NCBI GenBank assembly: GCA_039090855.1
Contig: CM077034.1
Span: forward strand, 12,971,970-13,035,969
Length of the DNA stretch: 64,000 nucleotides
Origin: Macrothele yani
Lineage: Eukaryota > Arthropoda > Arachnida > Araneae > Macrothelidae
Reading direction: 5' to 3'
The position numbers and the translations under genes are program-made. Under the pieces are notes generated by a model. That model did no database searches, was not told the origin of the DNA, and worked only from the letters and a program-made list of their open reading frames with translations. This document shows positions 23,588 to 32,880 of this stretch, piece after piece (the stretch's first letter is position 1; each line of letters begins with the position of its first letter).

Positions 23588-23659
23588 GTCCGCGTAGCTT
23601 AATTGGTAGAGCAACTTATTCCGGAATAAGGGGACCCGGGTTCGAATCCTGGCGCGGAT
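23588..23659 (+). other. tRNA-like domain, copy A 5' LTR
   Basis: 72 nt. The acceptor stem is GTCCGCG/CGCGGAT, the A box TAGCTTAATTGGTAGAGC and the B box GGTTCGAATCC. The arm CTTAT-TCCGGA-ATAAG has a 6-nt loop, where a real tRNA needs 7, so it is tRNA-like rather than a decoding tRNA. Confidence 0.8.
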
Positions 23660-23901
23660 AAAAATGACGGAGAAATTCACTTCGTTGTAATGGCGCCCGA
23701 ACTATCCGGATGACCCGACCGTTCACAATCTCGCAATGGTGTGATGTTATTTCCACACCGCGAGATAGGAAAAATAAGAGCAGCACTTCGAAAAAAAAAA
23801 GAAAAAAAAGAAGGGGGAGATGATGTAACGTACCAGGAGATGTGACGTACCTGCCAGAAAGATGCACACGACATAAAGGCAGATAGGAATCAGAATAAAA
23901 C

Positions 23902-23973
23902 GTCCGCGTAGCTTAATTGGTAGAGCAACTTATTCCGGAATGAGGGGACCCGGGTTCGAATTATGGCGCGGAT
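23902..23973 (+). other. tRNA-like domain, copy A 3' LTR
   Basis: 72 nt, same layout as the 5' LTR copy. The T-arm is weakened (GAATTATGG instead of GAATCCTGG) and the anticodon-like arm has one G (AATGAG). The acceptor stem GTCCGCG/CGCGGAT is intact. Confidence 0.75.
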
Positions 23974-24759
23974 AGAAATGACGGAAAAATTCACTTCGTT
24001 ATAAACATGTTAAGTTATTACTTAGACATAAAATATTAATTACTGGGACTTAGGACAAAATAAACTGCACAAAACGACATGTGCCAATTTTCCTAGGGAT
24101 CTGTAAGATCAAATGGTGTATGTAGAACCTTTCTGACTCCCTAATCCTTGAGTTATGATTTTAATATTTCCTATGTGATAACATGCAATACAGACTAATC
24201 GCATGGGCTCAACGAATCGATCTTCAAGTGTTGATCTTTTCAGATTTCAAATTACAACCTTGATATTCCCTATTTCTCAGCATTTCATAAATCCTAATAA
24301 AACGTACTTAAAAGATCATTTCTCACATATTTACAAGCTAACTAGGCTGCGTATGTTTTTAAAAGATTTCAAATTACAACCTATGTATTCCGTATTTCTA
24401 AACATGTTAAAGAAGCTAATAGGGCTTGGTGCCTTGTGAAAAAGTGAGAAGTAATTTGTTGAGTGCATTTTATTAAGCTTTATAAATCGTTTAGAAATAC
24501 GGAATATCTAGGATGAAACTTAAAATCTTTTAAAAAATACCCGCGGCCTAGGTGGCATTTAAATAGGTTGAGATTTATTCGTTTCGTGCGTTTTATTAGG
24601 TTTTATTTATGTTCAGAAGTACGGAATATCAAGGTTGTAATTTAAAATCTAAAAAGATCAGCAGCTGAAGATCGATTGGTAATTATCCTTTATTGGTTGT
24701 GTGACGTACCTGCCAGCAGGACGCACACGACATAAAGGCAGATAGGAATCAGAACAAAT

Positions 24760-24831
24760 GTCTGCGTAGCTCAGTTGGTAGAGCGACTTGTTCCGGAATA
24801 AGCAGCCTCGCGTTCGAATCCCGGCGTAGAC
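24760..24831 (+). other. tRNA-like domain, copy B 5' LTR
   Basis: 72 nt. The acceptor stem is GTCTGCG/CGTAGAC; relative to copy A, pair 4-69 has changed from C-G to T-A on both sides. A box TAGCTCAGTTGGTAGAGC; B box CGTTCGAATCC. Confidence 0.8.
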
Positions 24832-25084
24832 CAAAAATGACGGAGAAATTTACTTCGTTATAATGGCGCCCGAACTATCCGGATGACCCGGCAGTTCAAA
24901 ATCTCGCATTGGTGTGATGTTATTTCCACACCCGCGAGACAGGAAAAATCAGAGAATTCCTTCTCCAGCGCTTCGAAAAATAAAAAAATGTGGGATGTTG
25001 CATTCCACACAGCAGATTGACTGGGAGTTCTCAAGTGCACGTTCTACAGTGGATGGCTGCCTGCAACGATTCATGGTCACGGCT

Positions 25085-25136
25085 GACCCGTGGGCCATGC
25101 CCCCGGCCCTCTTTCGGGGGGCATGGCCCACGGGTC
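25085..25136. other. 20-bp palindrome beside the 3' LTR of copy B
   Basis: GACCCGTGGGCCATGCCCCC at 25085-25104 is complementary to 25117-25136, leaving a 12-nt loop. It ends 1 nt before the 3' LTR, where copies A and C have a polypurine tract. Confidence 0.9.
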
Positions 25137-25196
25137 GTGTGCGTACCTGCCAGCAGGACGCACACGACATAAAGGCAGATAGGAATCAGAATAATC

Positions 25197-25268
25197 GTCT
25201 GCGTAGCTCAGTTGGTAGAGCGACTTGTTCCGGAATAAGCGGCCTCGGGTTCGAATCCCGGCGTAGAC
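25197..25268 (+). other. tRNA-like domain, copy B 3' LTR
   Basis: 72 nt. The acceptor stem GTCTGCG/CGTAGAC and the T arm (TCGGG/CCCGG) are well paired; A and B boxes are intact. Confidence 0.8.
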
Positions 25269-25689
25269 CGAAAATGACGGAGAAATCTACTTCGTTATAG
25301 TTGTTATCACATGGAAAATATTAAAATCATAAGTTTAGAGAGACAGAAAGGTTGTAGATAAACCTTGTGTCATTTTGATCTTACAGATCCCTAGGGAAAC
25401 TAGTACATTTTGTTTCTTCCTCTATTTACTAAATCCTTGGTCGTTATTTTTTAATCATTTAAGAGTTCAGCCCTGCGGTACTTGCACGCGTGGTTTCATC
25501 ATGATCAAAGGAATTTCTCGAAGTGCTTTGTTCATTTTGACAAAGAGTGTGTAGTTTACAGTTATAGCGGCTTTTTCACTCTTTAATTGTAAACATGTCA
25601 CCCTGTGCAACTTTCATTCTGTAGTTTTAGATAGCAATAATTTGTCGTTTAATCAATTTGAAAAATCCCTTTCTAAACGTTTGTTTTTC

Positions 25690-25800
25690 CTATTGAGTTC
25701 ACTTCTTCTAGCATCCTATTTCTAAGGGTAGTTTTAGACCTTGTGTCAGACATTCCCTTCCTGAAACTTCTTCAAATATCGTATCATATCGTATTATCAA
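25690..25800 (-). repeat. Third copy of the 14.7-kb dispersed repeat
   Basis: The reverse complement contains TTTCAGGAAGGGAATGTCTG and the ATACGATATGATACGATATT tract seen near 14695-14740. It is a diverged inverted copy. Confidence 0.7.
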
Positions 25801-25814
25801 CAGCGCATCGCAAT

Positions 25815-26110
25815 CGACGAACGGAATAGTTGGTGATCTGAACGACTTTGATCATGAATACATTGTCGACGCTGTATAGATGGGTCATTCTATCGCCAAA
25901 GTCATAAGAACCGTAAGGTTCCCGAGGGCTACTGTATCAAGGGGGCACTGCGATTACAATATGACGGATGTACCATCTCAAAGGGATCAAGCGGTATCCG
26001 ACCACACGTGACTGATGACTCAGGTCGACGTAGACTTTCCAGACTGATACATACCGACCGCTTTTCAACAGCGGCGCAAAGCACGTCCAGGTTACATATC
26101 GGAGGCCCAA
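25815..26110 (+). pseudogene. Tc1-like transposase N-terminal fragment
   Basis: Reading across two or three stops gives DLNDFDHEYIVDAV, then MGHSIAKVIRTVRFPRATVS (a helix-turn-helix like those of Tc1 transposases) and FQQRRKARPGYI. Only the DNA-binding part remains and no catalytic core follows. This is a different lineage from the three other Tc1 relics, judging by sequence. Confidence 0.65.
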
Positions 26111-26168
26111 GAAACGTCAACGAGCGAACGGTACAGTACAGTACAGTACATTGTGAAAACACAAATTT

Positions 26169-26240
26169 GTCCGTGACGGGGATCAAATCTACTCCCCCTC
26201 ACTTCGAAGTAAGTTGCTGTTCCAACTGAGCTGCACGGAC
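26169..26240 (-). other. Solitary tRNA-like domain
   Basis: On the minus strand, a 72-nt sequence homologous to the LTR tRNA-like domains: acceptor stem GTCCGTG/CACGGAC (perfect 7 bp), AGCTCAGTTGG A box, and arm CTTAC-TTCGAA-GTGAG with the same 6-nt loop. The T arm and B box are decayed (ATTTGATCC). It is not inside a recognisable LTR pair. Upstream GTGACGTA and ACGACA words faintly recall the LTR, so it may be a diverged solo LTR or an independent SINE head. Confidence 0.6.
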
Positions 26241-26329
26241 AGAGTGTATTGCAGATTTGTCGTCTGAACAGGTGCTCTACCTGTGTACTACGTCACGTCA
26301 TCTTCCTTCTCTCCCTTTTTTACGCTTTC

Positions 26330-26900
26330 CAACGGTAGGTTGAAGAAGCGTATATGATCCAGCTTTGTCCGTCTGTCTGCACGATAACTCGCGTAAAAAT
26401 GGTTCGATTTCGATGAAATTTTAGCATGTGGCATAAGGGACCACCTGAGGACGAACCCTTGAAAATGGACGAAATGGGGTTAAAGGTCACGACATCGGAG
26501 CGGGATCCATTCCACCGCCCTTATGCGTCATAACTTGCGTAACTATGGTTTGATTTCGATGAAATTTTAGTAAGTCGTAAAGGGCCTTTTGGGGACGAAG
26601 CATATTGAAAGTGAGTGTAGTGGGTTCAAAGTTCAGGATATAGGAGCGGGGATGCATTCCATCACATCTTATTAAAGGAGCAATTCTTGTACCTATGTAA
26701 ATTTTATTTTGAAAACGGTTCTAAGGATTTTGATGAAAGTGGTTAACCTACCGTTTTCTGGTGCTAGAAATCGATTTAGCTTGATCTGGACTTTGAAAAA
26801 ATTCATTTAGTGGGTTAAATAACATTCCGAGTTACGACGTTTTTAGTGCCATGTCATGGCGTCGTCTTATTAATAATTGTTAGAAATCTTATGACGTCAC
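26330..26900. repeat. Dispersed repeat with TTTGTCCGTCTGTCTG motif, ~2 units
   Basis: Contains CTTTGTCCGTCTGTCTGCAC, then ATAACTCGCGTAA and GATTTCGATGAAATTTTAG. A second diverged unit starts about 150 bp on (CATAACTTGCGTAACTATGG, same GATTTCGATGAAATTTTAG). I recall this motif combination as widespread in arthropod genomes. The segment is non-coding. Confidence 0.6.
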
Positions 26901-27334
26901 ACTGACGCTATCGACTCGCGATTGAGGTGTGTACGCCGCTGGTGGTCGCGGTTAGGGAATTCAATGCTATCGCATTACCTGAGGTAAAACTTGATGTGGT
27001 TTTCTACAGATTAATGCCTTCAAATGTTTTGAAAGTATTCTGAATAAATCTCTATCATCTTTCAAAGTAGTACAAGCGTTTTGCAACACCCTGTGGCCTA
27101 GTAGATGAAATAGAACAATAATTCGTCACTAAGGTGTGTAATGAAAAAGATTTCATACTGAACGCTTTAGAAAACTCTTTACATTTCCTTCAATTTAAAA
27201 GAAATTATAAAATGACATACCATTAAAGAATTGGTTTGTTTCTCTGGCACGCAGTATCGGAGAGTTTCCTAAGTTTCTTACACATCAAATATTTATTTAC
27301 CTGTGTATTGAAAATGTAATGTCTGATTCTCCAT

Positions 27335-27545
27335 CAATAAGAATTTTAATAATGTATAATTTAATTGAATTGTCTAAAGAATTTTAATAATGTATAATTA
27401 TTTGAATATTTAATTGAATTGTCTAAATAATTTTAATAATGTATAATTTAATTGAATTGTCTAAAGAATTTTAATAATGTATAATTTAATTGAATATTTA
27501 ATTGAATTGTCTAAATAATTTTAATAATGTATAATTTTAATTGTG
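27335..27545. repeat. AT-rich ~40-60-bp tandem repeat
   Basis: The words AATTTTAATAATGTATAATT and TTTAATTGAATTGTCTAAA alternate about five times just upstream of the exon 2 acceptor. It is simple AT-rich intronic sequence. Confidence 0.85.
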
Positions 27546-27636
27546 TGATAAGAATTTTAAAAATGTCTGATGTTCATCAATAAGAATTTTAATTGTGCTT
27601 TCATTTCTTTCCAGAATTCCTGACCGTTGATAGAAA

Positions 27637-27751
27637 ATGAGTGCTAGGAATATTCCCACTTTGCAGGATCTGTCTTTGAAAAGAGTTTTTGAGGATACAT
27701 TTCTACACGGCACGAAATTCCGCGAAGACTCCACGAATTATCAGAAATTCC
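27637..27751 (+). CDS. LRR protein, first coding exon (residues 1-38)
   Basis: The ATG at 27637 is preceded in frame by TAG at 27631-27633, fixing the start. The exon begins after a consensus acceptor (TTTCTTTCCAG, ending 27614) and ends at C27751 before the donor GTAAGTAC, leaving phase 1. It encodes MSARNIPTLQDLSLKRVFED and 18 further residues. TLQDLSLKRV (residues 8-17) fits the elongin BC-box pattern T/S-L-x3-C-x3-hydrophobic, except that Ser replaces Cys. That pattern is found at the N-terminus of LRR substrate receptors of Cullin-2 ligases (Zyg-11/ZER1 type). The resemblance is an inference from this short motif. Confidence 0.8.
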
Positions 27752-27934
27752 GTAAGTACCACATTCTTCAGTTCCCCTTTTGTTTTTAAAGCATGTCTAA
27801 CTAACATGCTACAATTAAAGAATGAGAGAAAGTTTCTTAATTATATGTCTAAAAATGTAATATTTGTCCAGACTACATTTTAAAAGTGTAAATTCAATTT
27901 CGATAAACTTGAAGAGATTACCAGAAGAGTATTC
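27752..27934. other. Start of intron 2
   Basis: Intron sequence from the GTAAGT donor to the first recognisable Tc1 relic; nothing else seen. Confidence 0.6.
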
Positions 27935-28610
27935 CTTTCAAGTTTATCGCTGCGGTGGCGAGCCATTGGACGTCTGGAGACGGGGCAGAGTCAAACAGAT
28001 GTGGCCAAACAGTTGAATGTGAGTACTTCTGTATTTCATAGGCTGTTGAATACATATAAAAGAACAGATTCAGCGTCAAGAAAGTAAGCCAAGGAACGCC
28101 TACAGCGACAATTTCCGTTGACGACGTTATTTGCATATAACCGAACGAAGACAAAGGACTTCAACACCAACCCAGCTCAGATCTGCCCAAATAGACGATG
28201 CCATCGCTCTGCCCACGTTACTTTATAAACAACGCATAGCAACTGAAAAAATGCCCATCCGACACCATCTGTGTATTTGCATTTTTTCCACGTATTTGAA
28301 ATATATTCAGATCTGCCTTACAGGACTGTTGACATCAGCTTCAACTGTACGCAGGCGCACGGCACAGGAGAAGCGATTGAGTTAGGCACGCATGCGTGTT
28401 AGCTGGAGTGAGTGGCAATGGAGGTCCGTCTTCACTGACGAATCGAGATTCAGCTTAGAGAGAGATCCCCGACGTTGTTAGATATGGAGGGAGCCGGGAA
28501 AGCGCTATCATCGCAGTAACATTGGTGAAAGAGATCATTATGGTGGAGGTAGTATGTGTGTTTGGCTTGTCATCTCTTTAGGTGGTCGAAGACATGGGCG
28601 CACCGAGTAG
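27935..28610 (+). pseudogene. Tc1-like transposase, N-terminal half (split element)
   Basis: Begins LRWRAIGRLETGQSQTDVAK (helix-turn-helix), continues through a second DNA-binding part (ITERRQRTSTPTQLRSAQID) and reaches the first catalytic region, WQWRSVFTDESRFSLERDPR (D in TDESRF), then GGSMCVWLVISLGGRR. It has several frame breaks and an internal insertion around 28250-28330. It stops abruptly near 28607 inside the GGRR...RTE region, and its continuation is found 4 kb away at 32577. It lies in intron 2 of the LRR gene in the same orientation. Confidence 0.85.
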
Positions 28611-31600
28611 CTTTATTTTTCTTTTTTTGCAAAGTTTATTTTTTCAGTTGTTACCTAACAGAAGTAACTTTGTTCCTTAATGTTAGGTGCATGCTATTGC
28701 TATCATAATACCTAATTATTATGAGGATTAGGATTTTAACACTTATTTGTACATGAACTTCATTCTTCTTCAGTGCACTTTATTTGCACACGCAGTCCAT
28801 TTTTCTTTCTTTTTGGTTAAGTTGTGTGTAACGTTTCCATAAAAAGTTTCTTCCGAGTACTTTATCACATTTAAAAAGAATGTTTTTCTCTATTGACAAA
28901 ACAGCCAATTTGCTCAAGTGTACGTGCCATTGTGTTCTCCTAAAGTATAATATGTCTTGATTCATTTTAATGTAGAAAAACTTCTTTCGGCAGTTGCAGT
29001 TGTTGGTAGAAATTGTAATATTAGGTCTGCTAATTTTCACACCTCAATAAGCGCAATGTCCAATTTATTTAATTTCATGTAACTAGTAACGCTTTATTCA
29101 CTTCTTTTTGTATTCATCAAGGGAAGAATAAAATCCACAAAACCACACACACGCGCGAACGCGCAGTTCGTTTTTCATTCCAACTGTGTCAAAATTTGAA
29201 GCATAGGGTTCTTTAAGTTCTGACAGTAGATGATCAGGAAAGTTTTTACCAAATGTTTTTAAAGCAATTCCAATCGAACAAAAGGCACGAATTTAAGATA
29301 TAATATCACTAATTTTAATTCACTAACACTTCACACAGATGACACAACTCTCGCGAAACACGGGCATTTACATGTGGGAGCATGAAAGCGACGGAAGTAG
29401 TCAAAATCTTCTCCTTTCTGAGCGAACCGTTGCCTAAAGCAACGGCCTATTCACGCTTCATCTGCTTCTCTATGTTGCCATGAAAACCCTAGCCAGCGAA
29501 CGTATCCAAAGTCTATGAATCACACAGCGAAGACCTCAGGCGAAGACTGGTAGAGTGACTGGCTGCGTCACACTTCATCTGCTTCTCTATGTTGTCATGG
29601 AAACCATGGCCAGCGAAAGTATCCAAAGTCTTTGAATCACACAGCGAAGACCTCAGGCGACCTTCTCTATGTTGTCATGGAAACCCTAGCCAGCGAACGT
29701 ATCCAAAGTCTTTGAATCACACAGCGAAGACCTCAGGCGAAGACTGGTAGAGTGACTGGCTGCGTCACACTTCATCTGCTTCTCTATGTTGTCATGAAAA
29801 CCCTAGTCAGCGAACGTATCCAAAGTCTTTGAATCACACAGCGAAGACCTCAGGCGAAGACTGGTAGAGTGACTGATTGCGTCACACTTCATCTGCTTCT
29901 CTATGTTGTCATGGAAACCATGGCCAGCGAACGTATCCAAAGTCTTTGAATCACACAGCGAAGACCTCAGGCGAAGACTGGTAGAGTGACTGGCTGCGTC
30001 ACACTTCATCTGCTTCTCTATGTTGTCATGGAAACCCTAGTCAGCGAACGTATCCAAAGTCTTTGAATCACACAGCGAAGACCTCAGGCGAAGACTGGTA
30101 GAGTGACTGGTTGCGTCACACTTCATCTGCTTCTCTATGTTGTCATGGAAACCCTAGCCAGCGAACGTATCCAAAGTCTTTGAATCACACAGCGAAGACC
30201 TCAGGCGAAGACCGGTAGAGTGACTGGTTGCGTCACACTTCATCTGCTTCTCTATGTTGTCATGGAAACCCTACCCAGCGAACGTATCCAAAGTCTTTGA
30301 ATCACACAGCGAAGACCTCAGGCGAAGACTGGTAGAGTGACTGGCTGCGTCACACTTCATCTGCTTCTCTATGTTGTCATGAAAACCCTAGTCAGCGAAC
30401 GTATCCAAAGTCTTTGAATCACACAGCGAAGACCTCAGGCGAAGACTGGTAGAGTGACTGATTGCGTCACACTTCATCTGCTTCTCTATGTTGTCATGGA
30501 AACCATGGCCAGCGAAAGTATCCAAAGTCTTTGAATCACACAGCGAAGACCTCAGGCGACCTTCTCTATGTTGTCATGGAAACCCTAGCCAGCGAACGTA
30601 TCCAAAGTCTTTGAATCACGCAGCGAAGACCTCAGGCGAAGACTGGTAGAGTGGCTGGCTGCGTCACACTTCATCTGCTTCTCTATGTTGTCATGAAAAC
30701 CCTAGTCAGCGAACGTATCCAAAGTCTTTGAATCACACAGCGAAGACCTCAGGCGAAGACTGGTAGAGTGACTGGTTGCGTCACACTTCCTCTGCTTCTC
30801 TATGTTGTCATGAAAACCCTAGTCAGCGAACGCATCCAAAGTCTTTGAATCACACAGCGAAGACCTCAGGCGAAGACTGGTAGAGTGACTGGTTGCGTCA
30901 CACTTCATCTGCTTCTCTATGTTGTCATGGAAACCCTAGCCAGCGAACGTATCCAAAGTCTTTGAATCACACAGCGAAGACCTCAGGCGAAGACTGGTAG
31001 AGTGACTGGCTGCGTCACACTTCATCTGCTTCTCTATGTTGTCATGAAAACCCTAGTCAGCGAACGTATCCAAAGTCTTTGAATCACACAGCGAAGACCT
31101 CAGGCGAAGACTGGTAGAGTGACTGATTGCGTCACACTTCATCTGCTTCTCTATGTTGTCATGGAAACCATGGCCAGCGAAAGTATCCAAAGTCTTTGAA
31201 TCACACAGCGAAGACCTCAGGCGACCTTCTCTATGTTGTCATGGAAACCCTAGCCAGCGAACGTATCCAAAGTCTTTGAATCACGCAGCGAAGACCTCAG
31301 GCGAAGACTGGTAGAGTGGCTGGCTGCGTCACACTTCATCTGCTTCTCTATGTTGTCATGAAAACCCTAGTCAGCGAACGTATCCAAAGTCTTTGAATCA
31401 CACAGCGAAGACCTCAGGCGAAGACTGGTAGAGTGACTGGTTGCGTCACACTTCCTCTGCTTCTCTATGTTGTCATGAAAACCCTAGTCAGCGAACGCAT
31501 CCAAAGTCTTTGAATCACACAGCGAAGACCTCAGGCGAAGACTGGTAGAGTGACTGGTTGCGTCACACTTCATCTGCTTCTCTATGTTGCCATGGAAACC

Positions 31601-32576
31601 CTAGCCAGCGAACGTATCCAAAGTCTTTGAATCACACAGCGAACACCTCAGGCGAAGACTGGTAGAGTGACTGGTTGCGTCACACTTCATCTGCTTCTCT
31701 ATGTTGCCATGGAAACCCTAGTCAGCGAACGTATCCAAAGTCTTTGAATCACACAGCGAAGACCTCAGGCGAAGACTGGTAGAGTGACTGGTTGCGTCAC
31801 ACTTCCTCTGCTTCTCTATGTTGTCATGAAAACCCTAGTCAGCGAACGCATCCAAAGTCTTTGAATCACACAGCGAAGACCTCAGGCGAAGACTGGTAGA
31901 GTGACTGGTTGCGTCACACTTCATCTGCTTCTCTATGTTGTCATGAAAACCCTAGTCAGCGAACGCATCCAAAGTCTTTGAATCACACAGCGAAGACCTC
32001 AGGCGAAGACTGGTAGAGTGACTGGTTGCGTCACACTTCATCTGCTTCTCTATGTTGCCATGGAAACCCTAGCCAGCGAACGTATCCAAAGTCTTTGAAT
32101 CACACAGCGAAGACCTCAGGCGAAGACTGGTAGAGTGACTGGTTGCGTCACACTTCATCTGCTTCTCTATGTTGCCATGGAAACCCTAGCCAGCGAACGT
32201 ATCCAAAGTCTTTGAATCACACAGCGAAGACCTCAGGCGAAGACTGGTAGAGTGACTGGTTGCGTCACACTTCATCTGCTTCTCTATGTTGTCATGGAAA
32301 CCATAGCCAGCGAACGCATCCAAAGTCTTTGAATCACACAGCGAAGACTGGTAGAGTGACTGGTTGCGTCACGATGACGTCATCCCTCCACTAGGAGGCG
32401 CGTTGGTCTTTGATCGCCAGACTGATTCTCTTCGTCAAAAGAAGTGAATCAGCACATCTTTTTTTTTTTTCGCAGCGAAACATCGACGTGTCTTAATACT
32501 GTTGATAATTGATTTATTTGTATATATCTAATTGACTTTATTTGTTCATTCCCCGGGATTCGCAGCTACCCTAGCT
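28611..32576. other. ~4-kb insertion that splits a Tc1 relic
   Basis: This segment interrupts one Tc1-like transposase. The left 800 bp (28611-29400) is AT-rich with no recognised gene. The 117-bp array occupies about 29440-32370, and 32371-32576 is unique AT-rich sequence. TAGC occurs at both edges (28608-28611 region and just before 32577) and could be a short target duplication, but this is not convincing. It may be a non-autonomous element carrying a satellite, or a satellite expanded within an older insertion. Confidence 0.55.
29440..32370. repeat. 117-bp satellite with higher-order repeats, ~25 copies
   Basis: The unit reads CTTCATCTGCTTCTCTATGT, TGTCATGGAAACCCTAGCCA, GCGAACGTATCCAAAGTCTT, TGAATCACACAGCGAAGACC, TCAGGCGAAGACTGGTAGAG, TGACTGGTTGCGTCACA. 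Variants alternate (CTAGCC, CTAGTC, CATGGCC). Shortened units with a GGCGACCTTCTC junction occur near 29658, 30556 and 31222. Those at 30556 and 31222 are about 666 bp apart with matching neighbours, a higher-order repeat. A CTCF-like CCACTAGGAGGCGC sits at 32388-32401, just past the array. Confidence 0.95.
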
Positions 32577-32880
32577 AGCCTTGAATATACGCCACTACCT
32601 GCCACGTGGTAACTTGACTGCACAGAGGTATAGAAATGGTATCCTGCATCCATATGTACCTCCTTATGCAGGTGCAACAGGTGATACATTTCTTCAACAG
32701 GACGATAATTCCAGATCACACACAGCGCGCCTCGTGCAGCAATACCTTCAGCTTGAAACCATTGTCCGTTTGGAATGGCCAGCTCGATCTCCGGACCTAA
32801 ATCCCATTTAACAGGTATGGGAAGCTCTGGGGACACGTGGTGCTACTCTCGATCCCCTTCCCTACCGGTGCTTGCTACTG
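32577..32880 (+). pseudogene. Tc1-like transposase, C-terminal half (split element)
   Basis: Resumes where the fragment ending at 28610 stops: LPRGNLTAQRYRNGILHPYV, then TFLQQDDNSRSHTARLVQQY (second catalytic D in QQDDNSRSH) and WPARSPDLNPI, where the expected catalytic Glu is replaced by a stop codon. Degraded sequence follows. The two halves together make one ordinary Tc1 transposase. Confidence 0.88.

Larger units (their letters stand above)
23510..24003 (+). mobile_element. Miniature LTR retrotransposon (TRIM-like), copy A
   Basis: Two 180-bp LTRs, 23510-23689 and 23824-24003, differ at about seven positions. LTR ends are TGTAACG and CGTTGTA/CGTTATA, nearly inverted. A primer-binding site, TGGCGCCCGAAC (23691-23702), complements the 3' end of tRNA-Lys(UUU) and sits 1 nt after the 5' LTR. 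A polypurine tract AAGGGGGAGATGA ends at 23823, next to the 3' LTR. The 4-bp target duplication is AACA (23506-23509 and 24004-24007). The interior is only 134 bp, with no gag or pol, so movement would need enzymes supplied in trans. Each LTR has an AATAAA signal followed at once by a 72-nt tRNA-like domain. Confidence 0.92.
24700..25299 (+). mobile_element. Miniature LTR retrotransposon (TRIM-like), copy B
   Basis: LTRs at 24700-24862 (163 bp) and 25138-25299 (162 bp) start TGTGACG and TGTGCG and end CGTTATA. They lack the extra 17-bp leader seen in copies A and C. The primer-binding site TGGCGCCCGAAC is at 24864-24875. The target duplication GTTG is exact (24696-24699 and 25300-25303). The 275-bp interior is longer than in A or C. 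The usual polypurine tract next to the 3' LTR is replaced by a 20-bp palindrome (25085-25136). There is no gag or pol. This copy is inserted in the right arm of a fold-back element. Confidence 0.9.
24085..25430. mobile_element. Fold-back element, interrupted by TRIM copy B
   Basis: Long imperfect inverted repeats fold around about 24435. Left-arm landmarks read CCTAGGGATCTGTAAGATCA (about 24095), TTATGATTTTAATATTT, AATCGATCTTCAAG (24214), AAATTACAACCTTGATATTCC and TTCCGTATTTCTAAACATG. The right arm carries their complements in reverse order: CATGTT-like near 24490, GGAATATCAAGGTTGTAATTT (24626), AAGATCGATTGG (24668), then, beyond the inserted TRIM, AAATATTAAAATCATAAG (25316) and TGATCTTACAGATCCCTAGG (25375). 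Removing 24700-25303 joins the right arm cleanly. No coding sequence; ends not determined to the base. Confidence 0.75.

Noticed and set aside
23588..25268. Functional tRNA genes
   Set aside because: The A and B boxes and acceptor stem are good, but the anticodon-like loop has 6 nt, and each copy sits at a fixed position inside an LTR. They are called tRNA-like domains.
23510..25299. Simple tRNA-derived SINEs with poly(A)
   Set aside because: First considered for these copies. Paired equal-length LTRs, a primer-binding site, polypurine tracts and target duplications outside the LTRs fit an LTR element better.
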